64,000 bases of DNA from the NCBI GenBank assembly GCA_035578175.1, contig JAQMRL010000001.1, positions 372,303,720 to 372,367,719 on the forward strand. Direction: 5' to 3'. This stretch comes from Catonia carolina (taxonomy: Eukaryota; Arthropoda; Insecta; Hemiptera; Achilidae). Below are positions 10,420 through 20,282 of the stretch, in pieces; positions within the stretch are counted from its first letter, which is position 1, and every line of letters begins with the position of its first letter. The position numbers and the translations under genes were made by a program. The notes beneath the pieces are model-generated. The model ran no database searches. It was not told the origin of the DNA and worked only from the letters and a program-made list of their open reading frames with translations.

Positions 10420-10757
10420 TATCATCTCTTTAAGAGGAATCGAATAACACTATTTTTGTTGAATTTGCACCAATTCTGACTTTGATTTTTTTATTTTCGG
10501 TTTTAGATCACTTCCGATTGATACCAGAACTTCAAACCCAATAATTTCTTTAAAATGAATCGAATGACTTTATTTTTGTATTCAAATCCGACTTTGATTT
10601 TTTGGCTTCCAGTTTTGGGATACTTCCGATCAATACTGGAAATTTAAACCCATGATTTCTGTGTCTACTCTTCAAGAAAAATCGATTGACAATATTTCTG
10701 TTTCAATTCCGACTTTGATTTCTTGACTTCCAGTCAAAACCAGAACTTCAAACCCAA
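10420..10757 (+). repeat. Three degenerate tandem copies of a unit of about 110-120 bp
   Basis: Copies lie at about 10420-10540, 10541-10651 and 10652-10757. Each has, in order, an AATCGA(A/T)TGAC-like motif, a TCCGACTTTGATTT motif (first copy TCTGACTTTGATTT), a CTTCCGAT-like motif (missing in the shortened third copy) and an ending TTCAAACCC or TTTAAACCC. The copies are well diverged, so this is an old local amplification. A microsatellite lies about 80 bp further on. Confidence 0.7.
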
Positions 10758-10839
10758 TTCAGGCTCACTATCATTTTGTGTTGATTACAAATCCGAAAAT
10801 GTTTGTTGCTATCGTTGGTAGTTTCTGACATCTGGGCGT

Positions 10840-10858
10840 GACGGACGGACGGACGGAC
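10840..10858 (+). repeat. (GGAC)n microsatellite
   Basis: Just over four perfect GGAC units, preceded by GGGCGT. A GACGGACGGAC run is often found at or near the ends of degenerate repeats in arthropods; here it follows the threefold tandem repeat. Confidence 0.9.
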
Positions 10859-11667
10859 AAAATGAAATGATAAATGACAATTTTAAAAATTGTCACCAAT
10901 AATAGCATCTCCAAATTTACCCAGAAATTCCTAACAAATACTAATGTCAGAATAGTGGAGACATCATAAGAAAATTCTAAATTTTAATAATTTCATATAA
11001 ATTTAATAATTTCATTAAAATCATTCATTGTACCGTCTGAGAAGTACTACGGGATGGTAGTCTGAATGTCATAACGACACTATTGTATAACATATGCCAT
11101 CAGATTCAGATGTAGTTATGACAAATTTAACCAGCAGCTGATTGATCGTGTAGCTGTATTTTTTTGTTTGTTGTTTTTGGCGCACTATCATATCCTCTAC
11201 AGGCCCAATTTCTTTTTATTTGACAAAATTTACAATCAGTTATGCTTAACTTTTAGTAAATAATTATAATACAATATTATACTGACTTGAATAAGGAAGT
11301 GTCCACCGAGCCCTCTCTTTAAGTTAAACACAAAAAGAGTATTGATACATATTACTACCTGCAGTAGTTATTAAATGAAAAAAAAAACATAAAATTATTA
11401 TTTACACAGAAATATAAACAAACATTAAACGGTGTTGAAAACAAAACGAAATAAAAATGAATAATTAAACAACACCTTATTAACTAAAAACAAAGATTAT
11501 TTTCATAAAAATATGAAAAACATCATTGTAAACCTAAAGTGTTATAATCTTATGTTACGTAATTAGTTTTTTTTTATGTAATGGGGTCGCTATAAACTTA
11601 GAATTTTGATGCGACCATAATAAACCAATTATAAAAAAAAGATTATTTTCATTTTAATGGTGACTAT
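10859..11667. other. AT-rich intergenic region, nothing firm
   Basis: No gene recognised. Around 11205-11330 the plus strand (TTTTTATTTGACAAAATTTACAAT) faintly resembles the 3' UTR of the Jockey-type element at 552-640, so it could be a minus-strand LINE 3' relic. The match is too weak to assert. Confidence 0.4.
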
Positions 11668-11678
11668 ACCGAGAACGA
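11668..11678 (+). repeat. Target-site duplication, left copy
   Basis: ACCGAGAACGA, identical to 12087-12097. An 11-bp perfect duplication around a sequence with an (AAC)n tail is the signature of LINE-mediated retroposition. Confidence 0.85.
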
Positions 11679-12086
11679 TGTCTGCCCATAACAGACAGGT
11701 GGAGAGTCAAATTATTTACTCTCAATCTGTCCTTGCTGGGCTAAAATAAATAGTTCTGTTTCTTTTCACACATGGTCAGCCAATTGATTCAATAAATGAC
11801 TGAATCATTTAAGAACAGAAGAGGTAGAGGTGTAAAAGACACTTATCAGAGTTATCTCCTCTGAAAGTAATGAATTTCATTATACAGCCAGACCCTGTGG
11901 TGAATGAAGTGAAGGTGTCATTTGCAGAGTGGAAAATATGTGCTTTTCAGAGGGCCCGGCATGCTGATAAGCGTACTTTTCCATTCAGTGAGGAAGGCAA
12001 TGGAAAACCACCTCACTCCTCGTTTTACTTAGTAAAACCTCTACAGGTTCAAACCAGCTTTTCGGCTGATGACCTAAACAACAACA
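11679..12086 (+). mobile_element. SINE-like retroposon, 408 bp, with (AAC)n tail and 11-bp TSD
   Basis: The element is bounded by perfect 11-bp direct repeats and ends in CTAAACAACAACA, an (AAC)n tail. Its first part can fold: GACAGGTGGAGAGT pairs imperfectly with ACTCTCAATCTGTC (about 11694-11747). A B-box-like GGTTCAAACC lies near the 3' end (about 12047), but there is no tRNA-like head, so the class of SINE or other retroposon is unknown. A 78-codon frame crossing it runs past the element end and is not considered a gene. Its main interest is that the same sequence, inverted and more decayed, is part of every unit of the satellite array to the right. Confidence 0.8.
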
Positions 12087-12097
12087 ACCGAGAACGA
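12087..12097 (+). repeat. Target-site duplication, right copy
   Basis: ACCGAGAACGA, the partner of 11668-11678. Removing the element and one copy gives a simple empty site. Confidence 0.85.
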
Positions 12098-13329
12098 AAG
12101 ACTTAGGCGCGTCGAGTTCTCGCTCGTGTGTCCCTTTCACAACCTCCTATGTACCCTACTCATAGTACTCCCCTTACGCTCTTTGCAGTATTACAAGTAG
12201 TATAGTACTGTTCTTACGTGTTGGATTAAATAAAAGTAGTTTATTCACTGTACGTTTTCATTTACTGTATTTGTTATTTATTGTATTTATTTACTGCAGT
12301 TGGATAATATATTATTAATATAAGTAGAATTGTATTTACATACAAATTGTAATGTAATTTATATATTGTTTAAAACATACGTGCAGTAGTCCTGTACAAA
12401 TCAAATACGATAAGCTAATTTTTAAACACGAAAATAGAACAGTTTGAAATTTTTCTTTTTTAATTTGAATTTTTTTTTTGAACGCATACGTCACAAATAT
12501 AATAAATTCATCACTTGATATGTATTAGATATTACAGGCGGAGTACATTTTTTTGAACGTAAAGGGTGAAGTAAACTTTAAAATAAGGTATAATTTTTAA
12601 CTCAATAGGAGCAGTAAGAGAGGAGAAGTTTCTCGACTGGGAGTAGCGAGATGAGGAAGTAAAGAAGTACACAGCAAACTCCCACCCGCCTAAATTTATC
12701 GTGCTTATTGTAGAAAAAATTTATAGTTATAGCTGTTGATTGAAAAATTACGGTTTATGATGGTTTACTTACATTATATTATTTGTTACGTACATTTTTT
12801 ATTACATACAGCTTAGCTCAAAATGTGTAAAAAATTTATCTCTTTCAATTAATCATAAAACAGGATTCTCTACAATCTCCTTATAATATTAAAATTGTTT
12901 AACAAGTTAATAGCCAATGACTATGGTTTATCTATTATTAACAAAGTAATGGTTTCTGGATTACTATAGTTGTAAAGACGATTTTGATAACTTTGGCTAA
13001 ATTGTCTGATTCCTTCTTTTAATCGTTGGCATATTTATATAATCGTGAATATCCTTATAAGTAACAAACCAATTCAGGTTGCTGATGTTTCGCAAAAATT
13101 TATTTTTAAACCGCTGCAGGATTTCCAAGGAATTGTATCCTGTAGCGTAAAAAAAATCATTACCAAAATAAAATGTTACCTTCTAATTAATTGCTTTGTA
13201 TTTATTGAATAGTTTGCTAGCTTCAGAGGAGTCATTAAATAAATTGGTTTATTTTTTCCCCGGTCCTGGTTTCGATCCATACTTATTTTTCAATGCATTA
13301 ATTTAAGGAATATTTATTCCCTGGAGAAT
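12098..13329. other. Intergenic region, no gene seen
   Basis: A less AT-rich patch (12100-12200) follows the retroposon, then ordinary AT-rich sequence. There is a B-box-like GGTTTCGATCC near 13269 but no A-box partner at the right distance. No coding or RNA gene is supported. Confidence 0.5.
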
Positions 13330-13785
13330 ATAACTAGTTCCGGAGAGTGTGGGTACCTATGGTGCGGAACTGTAGGTACTGACTAAGAGGCAGAAGGATC
13401 GACTAAAAGCGGTGGAGATGAATTTCTAGAGGCGGAGGTGTGGTGTGTCGCGCATCGATCGAATTCCAAATTCCGAAACTAAGAGAAGAGTTGACATCAA
13501 AGAAATATCATGGAGACCATATACCGGAAACAATTAAAATGGTTTGGCCATTAGCGGAGAATGGAAGATGGTAGGTGGCCAAAGAAGGTATGGGAGGAAT
13601 GGATGCCAGCCGGTAGAAAAAGGAGGGGTAAGCCGAAGGTGACATGTTGGCAGAAGTGCAGAAGGTAATGTCTTTGCAGCGACTTTCCGATGGTGACTGT
13701 CAAGTTTAAAAGAAGTGGTGTTTAGGAAGCGAGCTACGGCTGGGGCTCTAAATCCTCGCATGATTTTATATACATATATATATAT
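13330..13785 (+). pseudogene. Decayed 3' end of a LINE (RT C-terminus) with TA-rich tail
   Basis: Translated in the plus direction with frame jumps and in-frame stops, the segment reads like the C-terminal tail of an insect LINE polyprotein. First GTYGAEL, stop, VLTKRQKDRLKAVEMNF, stop, RRRCGVSRIDRIPNSE; then after frameshifts NGRWPKKVWEEWMPAG, RKRRGKPKVT and LGSELRLGL. It ends in a TATATACATATATATAT stretch (about 13767-13785), a microsatellite tail. The polymerase core and endonuclease are absent, so it is a dead 5'-truncated copy. The satellite array begins directly after the tail. The LINE clade cannot be fixed from so little; it is not the same copy as the RTE-like element further right. 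Confidence 0.75.
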
Positions 13786-13789
13786 CTTT

Positions 13790-15635
13790 ATTTACAGTTG
13801 TATAAAGTCATTCCCTTAAAAATATGATACATTACTGGCCAAAAATTAGGTTACAATAATCGAACAACTAGAAAAAATAGATAACTCTCTTTTGTTTATT
13901 TTTCTTTGTGTCGGTATCGAATGAACACTCGTGATTTTTTAAAAAACCGTGTTAACATTTAGCAGCAACAGAAACCAATTTTTAATTTCCATAAGAACTC
14001 GAAAGATCTCTACAATGGGGTACTACATATTTCGTAAGTAATATTTACCTAGAAACTGTAAATCTCATTAAAAGGTACCTTCATATGTTCTGCCCTACCG
14101 TTAACTAGAAGTTAACATTGGGTGTGGACTTTATATTACAATCAAACTCGACGTGACGCCCAGAATCAGTACGGACCAATCAGAAAGCAGCATATCCTGA
14201 CGAATGACGTAACGCTCAAGACACTTTCTCATTAGTTGACATCGGTGTGACGTAGTACAGTAATATAAACTCTCTGATTGGACAATATTAACCAATCAAA
14301 ATGACGCAAATGAAGACATCTGATTAGTTAAAACTGGGCTTTCTTATTGGCCGAAAATACGAGACTCTGATTGGGCAATTATTACCTGAGCCGTTGAAGT
14401 CTCATGCGCATCACATATCAACTTGGCCCGACTTACTCACGCAACCCTCGTTTGTTTTTTGAATACCAGTTATATTTTGATACATATATTTTTGTTTCTG
14501 TTAAACACAATAGTAGCGTAGAACAAAAATGATTTGTCAAGTAACGTCTTGCCAAGTCTATTTTTCGTTGATTTATGATCTGTTAGTTAACGGAAAATTT
14601 ATAAGCAGTATTATATCTTCTACACAGGCAGTGTAAAACTATAATCTTTAACACCTGATTCGTACAAATGAGATAAATAAAAAATAATTCGGCTACAGCA
14701 TTCGCTTAATTGCCGTAGCGAAAGTATAGACAGAAAAATTACAATCCCGATAGCTGTGATTTTATAGAGTTTTAGGCCTGTAATCAGTGTTTCTGTAGGC
14801 AGCTTGTTCGAATATTACAATTTTATAAGCATTATCTGATGCGACTTTTTAACGTTCCGAAACCGAACAATTCATGCGTTCTCTTAAGCAAGGTAGGCTA
14901 ATAAAATTACTTATTTTCAATCCAATTTGTCAGTAATCTTGAATGCTGGCTGTTGAAATTATTGTGCAATGAAAGTTGTTTTTTAGGTAAGAAACGGACA
15001 AGGTGGTTTGAACCTCTAAAATCTTTGTTGAGTGAGATGAGTTGAGTTGGTTTACATGGTCTTCTCACAGCGTTTATAATTATACTTATCAAAATGCCAG
15101 TCCTTCGGAAAATCATGTACTTTCGACTCTACGAATGACACCTGTATTTCATTATCAACAGGGTTTGATTGTAAAATGAAATTCATGAATCTCAGATGAG
15201 ATAACTCTGACTAGTGTCATTTATACCTCTACCTCTTCTGTTCTTACGTGCTTTAGTCATATAATTGGCTGACCCTGTGATAAAAATGAATACATATTTA
15301 CGGTCAGGAACTAGAAAATTACGTGCAAAAAATGTTTAACACTCTACCTTTTCATTATGGCCACAATAAATTTCATCCATCTTAAAATACAGGAACTGAT
15401 GAAATAAGAGTAAAGCCAGAAAACCTTTTTCGAAATTACATCGGCCATTATATCATTTTGTCAGACCGTTGATTATGATATTTCAACTAATGCTCGTTGG
15501 TAGAGCAAATTAAGTTTCTTGTTATAAAACGGATTAATGAGGTATATTTTCCTACCCGGTAGGATATTGACTTTGTTTCGTCTCAAGATATTTTGAATTA
15601 GATTTTTTAGTTGCCTTCTACGTATCGTAATATTT
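13790..15635. repeat. Satellite unit M1, diverged edge unit
   Basis: First unit, 1,846 bp, next to the TA-rich tail of the LINE relic. It carries many differences from the homogenised units: two of the seven CCAAT/ATTGG boxes are ATTAG, the TGACGTCA site is replaced by TGAAGTCT, and the 77-codon frame found in later units has a stop. The 16-bp A/T palindrome seen in later units is imperfect here. It represents an older state of the repeat. Confidence 0.9.
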
Positions 15636-16350
15636 ATTTACAGCTGTATAAAGTCTTTCCTTTAAAATTATGATACATTACTGGCCAAAAATTTGGTTAC
15701 AAAAATCGAACTACTAGGAAAAATATATAACCCTCTTTTGTTTTTTTTCTTTGCGTCGGTATCGAATGAACACTCGTGATTTTTTAAAAAAACGTGTTAA
15801 CATTTAGCAGTAACAGAAACCAATTTTTAATTTCTGTAAGAACTTGAAAGATCTCTACAATGGGGTACTACATATTTCGTAAGTGATATTTGCCTAGAAA
15901 CTATAAATCTCATTAAAAGGTACCTTCATATGTTGTGCCCTACTGTTAACTAGAAGTTGACATTGGGTGTGGACTTTATATTACAATCACACTCGACGTG
16001 ACGCCCAGAATTAGTACGGACCAATCAGAAAGCAGCATATCCTGACGAATGTCGTAATTTTCAAGACACTTTGTCATTGGTTGACATCGGTGTGACGTAG
16101 TACAGTAATATAAACTCTCTGATTGGACAATATTCACCAATCAAAATGACGCAAAAGAAGACATCTGATTGGTTAAAACCGGGCTTTCTTATTGGCCGAA
16201 AATACGAGACTTGAATTGACTAGAATTGAGCAATTATTACCTGAGCCGTTGACGTCACATGCGCATCACACCCAACTTGGCCCGACTTACTTACGCAACC
16301 CTAATAGATTGTTTGTTGAATACCAGTTATATTTTGATAAATATATTTTT
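15636..16350. repeat. Satellite unit M2, left part
   Basis: Diverged unit cut by the RTE-like LINE. It keeps the TGACGTCA site and six ATTGG/CCAAT boxes, while the seventh is rearranged (TTGAATTGACTAGAATTGAG in place of TCTGATTGGG). It ends with one copy of the 8-bp target duplication ATATTTTT (16343-16350). Confidence 0.9.
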
Positions 16351-16360
16351 TTTCTGAATT

Positions 16361-17252
16361 TTGACAGTTCGGATTAAATTAGATAGAGGTTTTCTGACTC
16401 TGATAGGTGTACATGCTCTAGAAGAAGGAAGAAAAGAAGAGACTATTGAATTTTACGAGATATTGCAGAAGCAACTGACATCATGTAAGAAATCAGATTA
16501 TGTTATTGTCTCTGGAGAGTTAAATGCATGTGTTGGTAATCAACCGATCCCACAAGTGGTTGGAGCATATGGAGAATGTCACTTTAACGAGAATGGTAGA
16601 CAGTTACGTAATTTTTGTACATTCAATGATCTGAAAATCACAAATATCTTTTTCAGAAAAAAAGACATCCACAAATACACTTGGGCAGCAAGAGGATACA
16701 AGTCATTAATTGACTATGTTATTGTGAATAAGAAAACTGCAAGCCAAGTTCGAGATACCAGAGTATATAGAGGAAGCGATATTTCAAGTGATCACTACCT
16801 AGTTGTTTCAAAAATACAGTTATGGACCAAATAGAGAAAAATAAAAAAGTCACAAGAAATGAAGTAAATGAAGTTTATAAAGTCTACCTCCTGCAGACTG
16901 AGAGTGTCAGGACCCTATATCAGACAAGATTAACACAGAAACTTTCTATGAGGCCCACAGCACCGACAGTGGTGGAAGAGTGGATCAACTTAAAAGATAC
17001 TTTAAAAGAAGTAGCCTATGAAACGCTGGGGACGAAAAAACTTGTAACAAAACATAAAGGTTTGAAAATTTGGAACGAAGAGATTGCTGGAGCTATTAAG
17101 GATAAGAAGATTGCCTACAAACAATTATTGAAATCACCTACAGATCAGGCAAAGGAAAATTACAGAAGAAAACGTAATGTAGCTAGAGCCATTGTTAGGA
17201 AAGCTCATGAGGATGCATGGGATAGGTTAGGTTCATTGCAGAAATTTGTTAC
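16361..17252 (+). pseudogene. Endonuclease and linker of the RTE-like LINE, frameshifted
   Basis: The first frame (16361-16834) is the C-terminal half of an exonuclease-endonuclease-phosphatase domain: VIVSGELNACVGNQ (a glutamate where the family normally has aspartate in GDLNA), YTWAARGYKSLIDYVIV, and the catalytic SSDHYLV. The N-terminal half is missing. The enzyme family nicks target DNA to prime reverse transcription. A frameshift near 16822-16834 moves the reading into a second frame (MDQIEKNKK... to KAHEDAWDRLGSLQKFV), the linker before the polymerase, which is broken by the inserted sequence at 17252. Similar endonuclease domains are often annotated in animals under CFDP2-like names; that is a family label, not a host function. 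Confidence 0.8.
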
Positions 17253-17343
17253 CCTTTTTGTTTCGAGCGATACAAAAGGATCGCTAAAAAACAAAATTGG
17301 CATAGGGAAACAAAAGAAACTCCAACAGGAGAGACTGCGGTGA

Positions 17344-18427
17344 TGTGACGGTAAAAAAAACAAAAAAATAAATTAGTAAAAGAATTTAATTAAATATTAA
17401 ATTTATAGAGAAAATACTTAATGGATACGGTTACATTTGTTTTTGAGTAAACGCAGAAAAGTTACACAGGTGATTAAATGTAAATAAGCATAGATAGCCA
17501 AAATTTATAAAAAAGAGCTCAATAGGATTGGCATGCCATTTTACTGGATCCAGTTAAAAAAAATTTAATAATAAGAAAAGATTAATAATTAATAATAATA
17601 ATCATTATTAATAAAAATGAAACAAATAAATTGATATTCAATCATAATAGGTCATTTATATGACAGATAATATTTAAAAAAAAATGATTTGATTAATGAG
17701 CATAACTAGTATAGCTTTAAGAGATTATAACAATTAATTTAAAAAAAATTTATAAGAAGACAATTGAAAAACGTTTAACCAAAGCAGGTTAGACGAAGCA
17801 AAGTTCACAATTTTCATAAAAAATTTAGAACTTGTTTTTCACAAATTATGTTTTATAAAATTAAAAGGTAAGTTATTAGTATTACGCAGCATAATTTAAC
17901 AAAATTAAATTAAATTTTTAGAAAATCATTACATAACAAATTACAAAATAATTAAGGATTTTAAGTATATTTAAATGTATAAAAATAATGGAAGCTTCAC
18001 AAGTAGATTTTAATTTTTTTAAAGACGAGTGGAAGCATTCCTTCCAGAAATAGAGTTATCGGGTGACATAGGAAAATTCAGACATGTTAACGTTCGCCCA
18101 AACTTGATTAAATTCATCCCAAACTGGGTCTTAAATGCATCCTAAACTTGGTTATAAATCCATTCCCAACTTGATTTTAAATGCTCCCAGAACTTGGTCT
18201 TAAATGCTCCCTGAACTTGGTCTTAAATGTTCCCTGAACTTGGTCCCGATACACGGGAAAGCAAAATGGTCAAGCAAAAACCAGGCGACATAACGCACCC
18301 CGAAAAAACTCAAAATGAAATACGGCACAAGTAACCAGAGAACACGTCCGGCGACATGACCATTTGCTGCAAGAAGGAAGAGCGAAACAAAAATCACTCA
18401 AAAGGAAAACTCGGGTCTGACGTCACA
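17344..18427 (-). repeat. Probable LTR (gypsy-like), about 1,084 bp
   Basis: The segment begins TGTGACG and ends CGTCACA, a 7-bp inverted repeat with TG...CA outer bases, typical of LTRs. On the minus strand a purine-rich tract (GGGGGGAGACC, complement of 18428-18438) directly precedes it, as a polypurine tract precedes a 3' LTR; this favours minus orientation. No primer-binding site and no second LTR were found, and flanking short duplications around the LTR itself do not match (GGTGA versus GGTCT). It may therefore be a solo or truncated LTR. Family naming is inference. Confidence 0.45.
18098..18245 (+). repeat. Minisatellite, about 6.5 copies of a 22-24 bp unit
   Basis: Units resemble GAACTTGGTCTTAAATGCTC with 2-4 further bases (CCT or CCA). 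Left copies are more diverged, and the last three are nearly identical, which indicates growth from the right. It lies within the LTR-like segment. Confidence 0.9.
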
Positions 18428-18610
18428 GGTCTCCCCCCACAAGTTAACCAAAAGGAGAACCGAAACGGCAGATAAGGCAGATGACAGCGACGGTAGTACA
18501 GAAGCCTAGAAGAGCAAATCAATTAAGAGATAACTAATTAACGTCGACAGAGCAGATAACGAAAATTAATACAATTAGAACAATGCAAGGAAGAAATAAT
18601 TTAAAATAAA

Positions 18611-18638
18611 TTGTAACATTGAAAATAAAATGTTACAA
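18611..18638. repeat. Short hairpin at the right end of the insert
   Basis: TTGTAACATT (18611-18620) and AATGTTACAA (18629-18638) are perfect 10-bp inverted repeats separated by 8 bases. They span the junction between the insert and the resumed LINE sequence. Confidence 0.8.
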
Positions 18639-20240
18639 ATTGAAGATGATCTACATGGAAGGCAAGAGGTTGCCTATAAGTTGATGAAACACCTCAATAA
18701 TGATGAGAAGGTGATGGCTAAAATAGACAATATAGAAAAACAAGAATGGATTGAGCACTATAAAAGATTGTGGTACAAAAGCGATTTACCATTCATGGAA
18801 GAAGCTCATCATCCATAAGCAAAACATGGTATTGATCAAATAGCTATTGAGGAATTGGAAGAGGCATTAAAACAAACAAAAAATAGGAAGGCAACAGGAT
18901 TAGATCATATAAATTCAGAACTATTGAAATATGGTGGTACACTACTCAAATTTCACCTGCTTCACTTGATGAACATGTGTTGGACTTCGCGATACATTCC
19001 GAAAGATTGGAAAAAGCCATAGTAATCTCGCTGTTTAAGAAGGGTAACAGAAAAGATACAAAAAATTACAGAGGAATGTTGAGTAATGTGTATAAATTAT
19101 ACAGTAAAATCCTGAACAATAGACTCAGAAAAATCTCGGATGTGTTATTATTAGAAGAACAAGCCGGCTTTAGACAGGGCCGGTCTTGCATTGACGATGG
19201 TTTTTCTTTAAAGCAGATAATTTCAAAACGAGTTGAATTCAATTTGGAGACACACCTTGCATTTGTAGACTACGAAAAAGCGTTTGATAAAGTTGATAGA
19301 CATATCCTGTTTGATGGATTGGTCAAAAGAGGCTTTCCAATACACTTGGTGGAAGTTATAGAGAGTTTGTATCATGGAACAGCTGTCATCTTGAATTGTT
19401 CAGGCTCTCTCACAGAGGAGGTTCGTACAAATGTTGGTTTGAGGCAGGGCTGCCCGCTCTCACCAACTTTATTTAACATTTATGCTGATGATCTCTGTAG
19501 AAGATGGAAGCAAAAAGTCCACCCAGGAATTTGGATAGCCCCGGAAGTCTCCATCAGCTCGTTGTGGTTTGCTGACGATCAGGTGATACTGCAGGAAACA
19601 GAAGATAATCTCCAGAAAGCATTACAACAATTGAATCTTCTCAGTGCTGAATATAACATGAAGATCTAATTCAGTAAAACGGAGGTGATGGCTTTTGTGG
19701 GAAACGATCCAATTCGGTCTAAGATAGTTCTTGATAACAAAGTCCTGGAACAAGTATCACATTTCAAGTATTTGGGGTGTGATATCACATATGAAATGGA
19801 TCAGGACTTGCGCATGAAAATAAATAGATTCCAAGCTATATGTGGAACAATCAACAGGACCTTGGGGAACAAAGCCAGAAGGGAAACGAAAATGAAATTC
19901 TATAAAGTTATGGCTATCCCCACTCTTTTATATGGTTCTGAAACCTGGGTACATAAAAAGAAGGAATGGAGCAGGTTACAGGCTGCTGAAATGCGATTCC
20001 TAAGAGCAGTGAAGAGTTGTAATAGGGAAGACCGAATCCATAATACTGAGATCAGATAAGAGCTCAACATACCCTCCACATGGCAGAAAATCGAAGAACC
20101 AAACAAAACTGGAAGGATCATGTGGAGCGCTGGAGGATGGAAGAATTCCCAGGGTAGTCATCTCCTATCAGCCAGTAGGAAAGAGAAGTGTGGGCAGGCC
20201 TCGTAAGAGATGAAATTGATTAATAAAGGAGTTTGCAGTC
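18631..20240 (+). pseudogene. Reverse transcriptase of the RTE-like LINE, broken
   Basis: The reading resumes with IEDDLHGRQEVAYKLMKHLN and meets an in-frame TAA near 18816-18818. It continues through NRKATGLDHINSELLKYGG and shifts frame where one A appears lost in the run at 19011-19015. Polymerase motifs then follow: QAGFRQGRSC, motif A (FVDYEKAFDKVDR), motif B (GLRQGCPLSPTLFNIY) and motif C (FADDQ). A further in-frame TAA follows NMKI near 19666-19669; then KTEVMAF, HFKYLGCDI and LLYGSETWV mark the C-terminal region, with more frame breaks before GRPRKR. The catalytic aspartates are still readable, but the gene has at least three or four disabling changes and is not functional. Confidence 0.85.
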
Positions 20241-20282
20241 GGAACAGGCAATGTGCCTAATCATTGAAAGAAGACGATGACG

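Larger units (their letters stand above)
17253..18630. mobile_element. Insertion of about 1.38 kb inside the LINE, LTR-like
   Basis: The LINE protein linker stops at KFV and resumes at IEDDLHGRQ. TGTTAC occurs just before (17247-17252) and just after (18631-18636), a probable 6-bp target duplication; AAATT (17242-17246 and 18637-18641) is an alternative reading of the boundary. Most of the insert is a segment with LTR-like ends (17344-18427). The remaining 91 bp on the left and 203 bp on the right are unidentified. There is no convincing reading frame inside; the hydrophobic minus-strand frame at 18200-18397 overlaps the minisatellite and is probably chance. Confidence 0.7.
16351..20282 (+). 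mobile_element. RTE-like LINE inserted in satellite unit M2, itself interrupted
   Basis: A 3,932-bp insertion bounded by ATATTTTT at 16343-16350 and 20283-20290. The satellite reads continuously once it is removed. It encodes, in plus orientation, the second half of an AP-like endonuclease, a linker, and a reverse transcriptase, and ends in a GAAAGAAGACGATGACG-type tail. It is 5'-truncated within the endonuclease and has several frameshifts and stops. A second insertion (17253-18630) splits it; the LINE sequence itself is about 2.5 kb. The RTE assignment rests on the endonuclease type and the HGRQ-containing linker, by family resemblance. Confidence 0.85.

Noticed and set aside
11870..12106. 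78-codon frame over the retroposon at 11.7 kb
   Set aside because: It runs through the retroposon, its (AAC)n tail and the target duplication into flank, which a real gene of the element would not do.
13259..13280. B-box-like GGTTTCGATCC suggesting a tRNA or SINE
   Set aside because: No A-box partner at the correct spacing and no tRNA fold seen upstream.
13534..13761. 75-codon minus-strand frame near the array edge
   Set aside because: It is antisense to the LINE C-terminal relic, whose plus-strand translation is clearly recognisable.
18200..18397. Hydrophobic 65-codon minus-strand frame in the LTR-like insert
   Set aside because: Partly formed by the minisatellite; no start context or related protein recognised.
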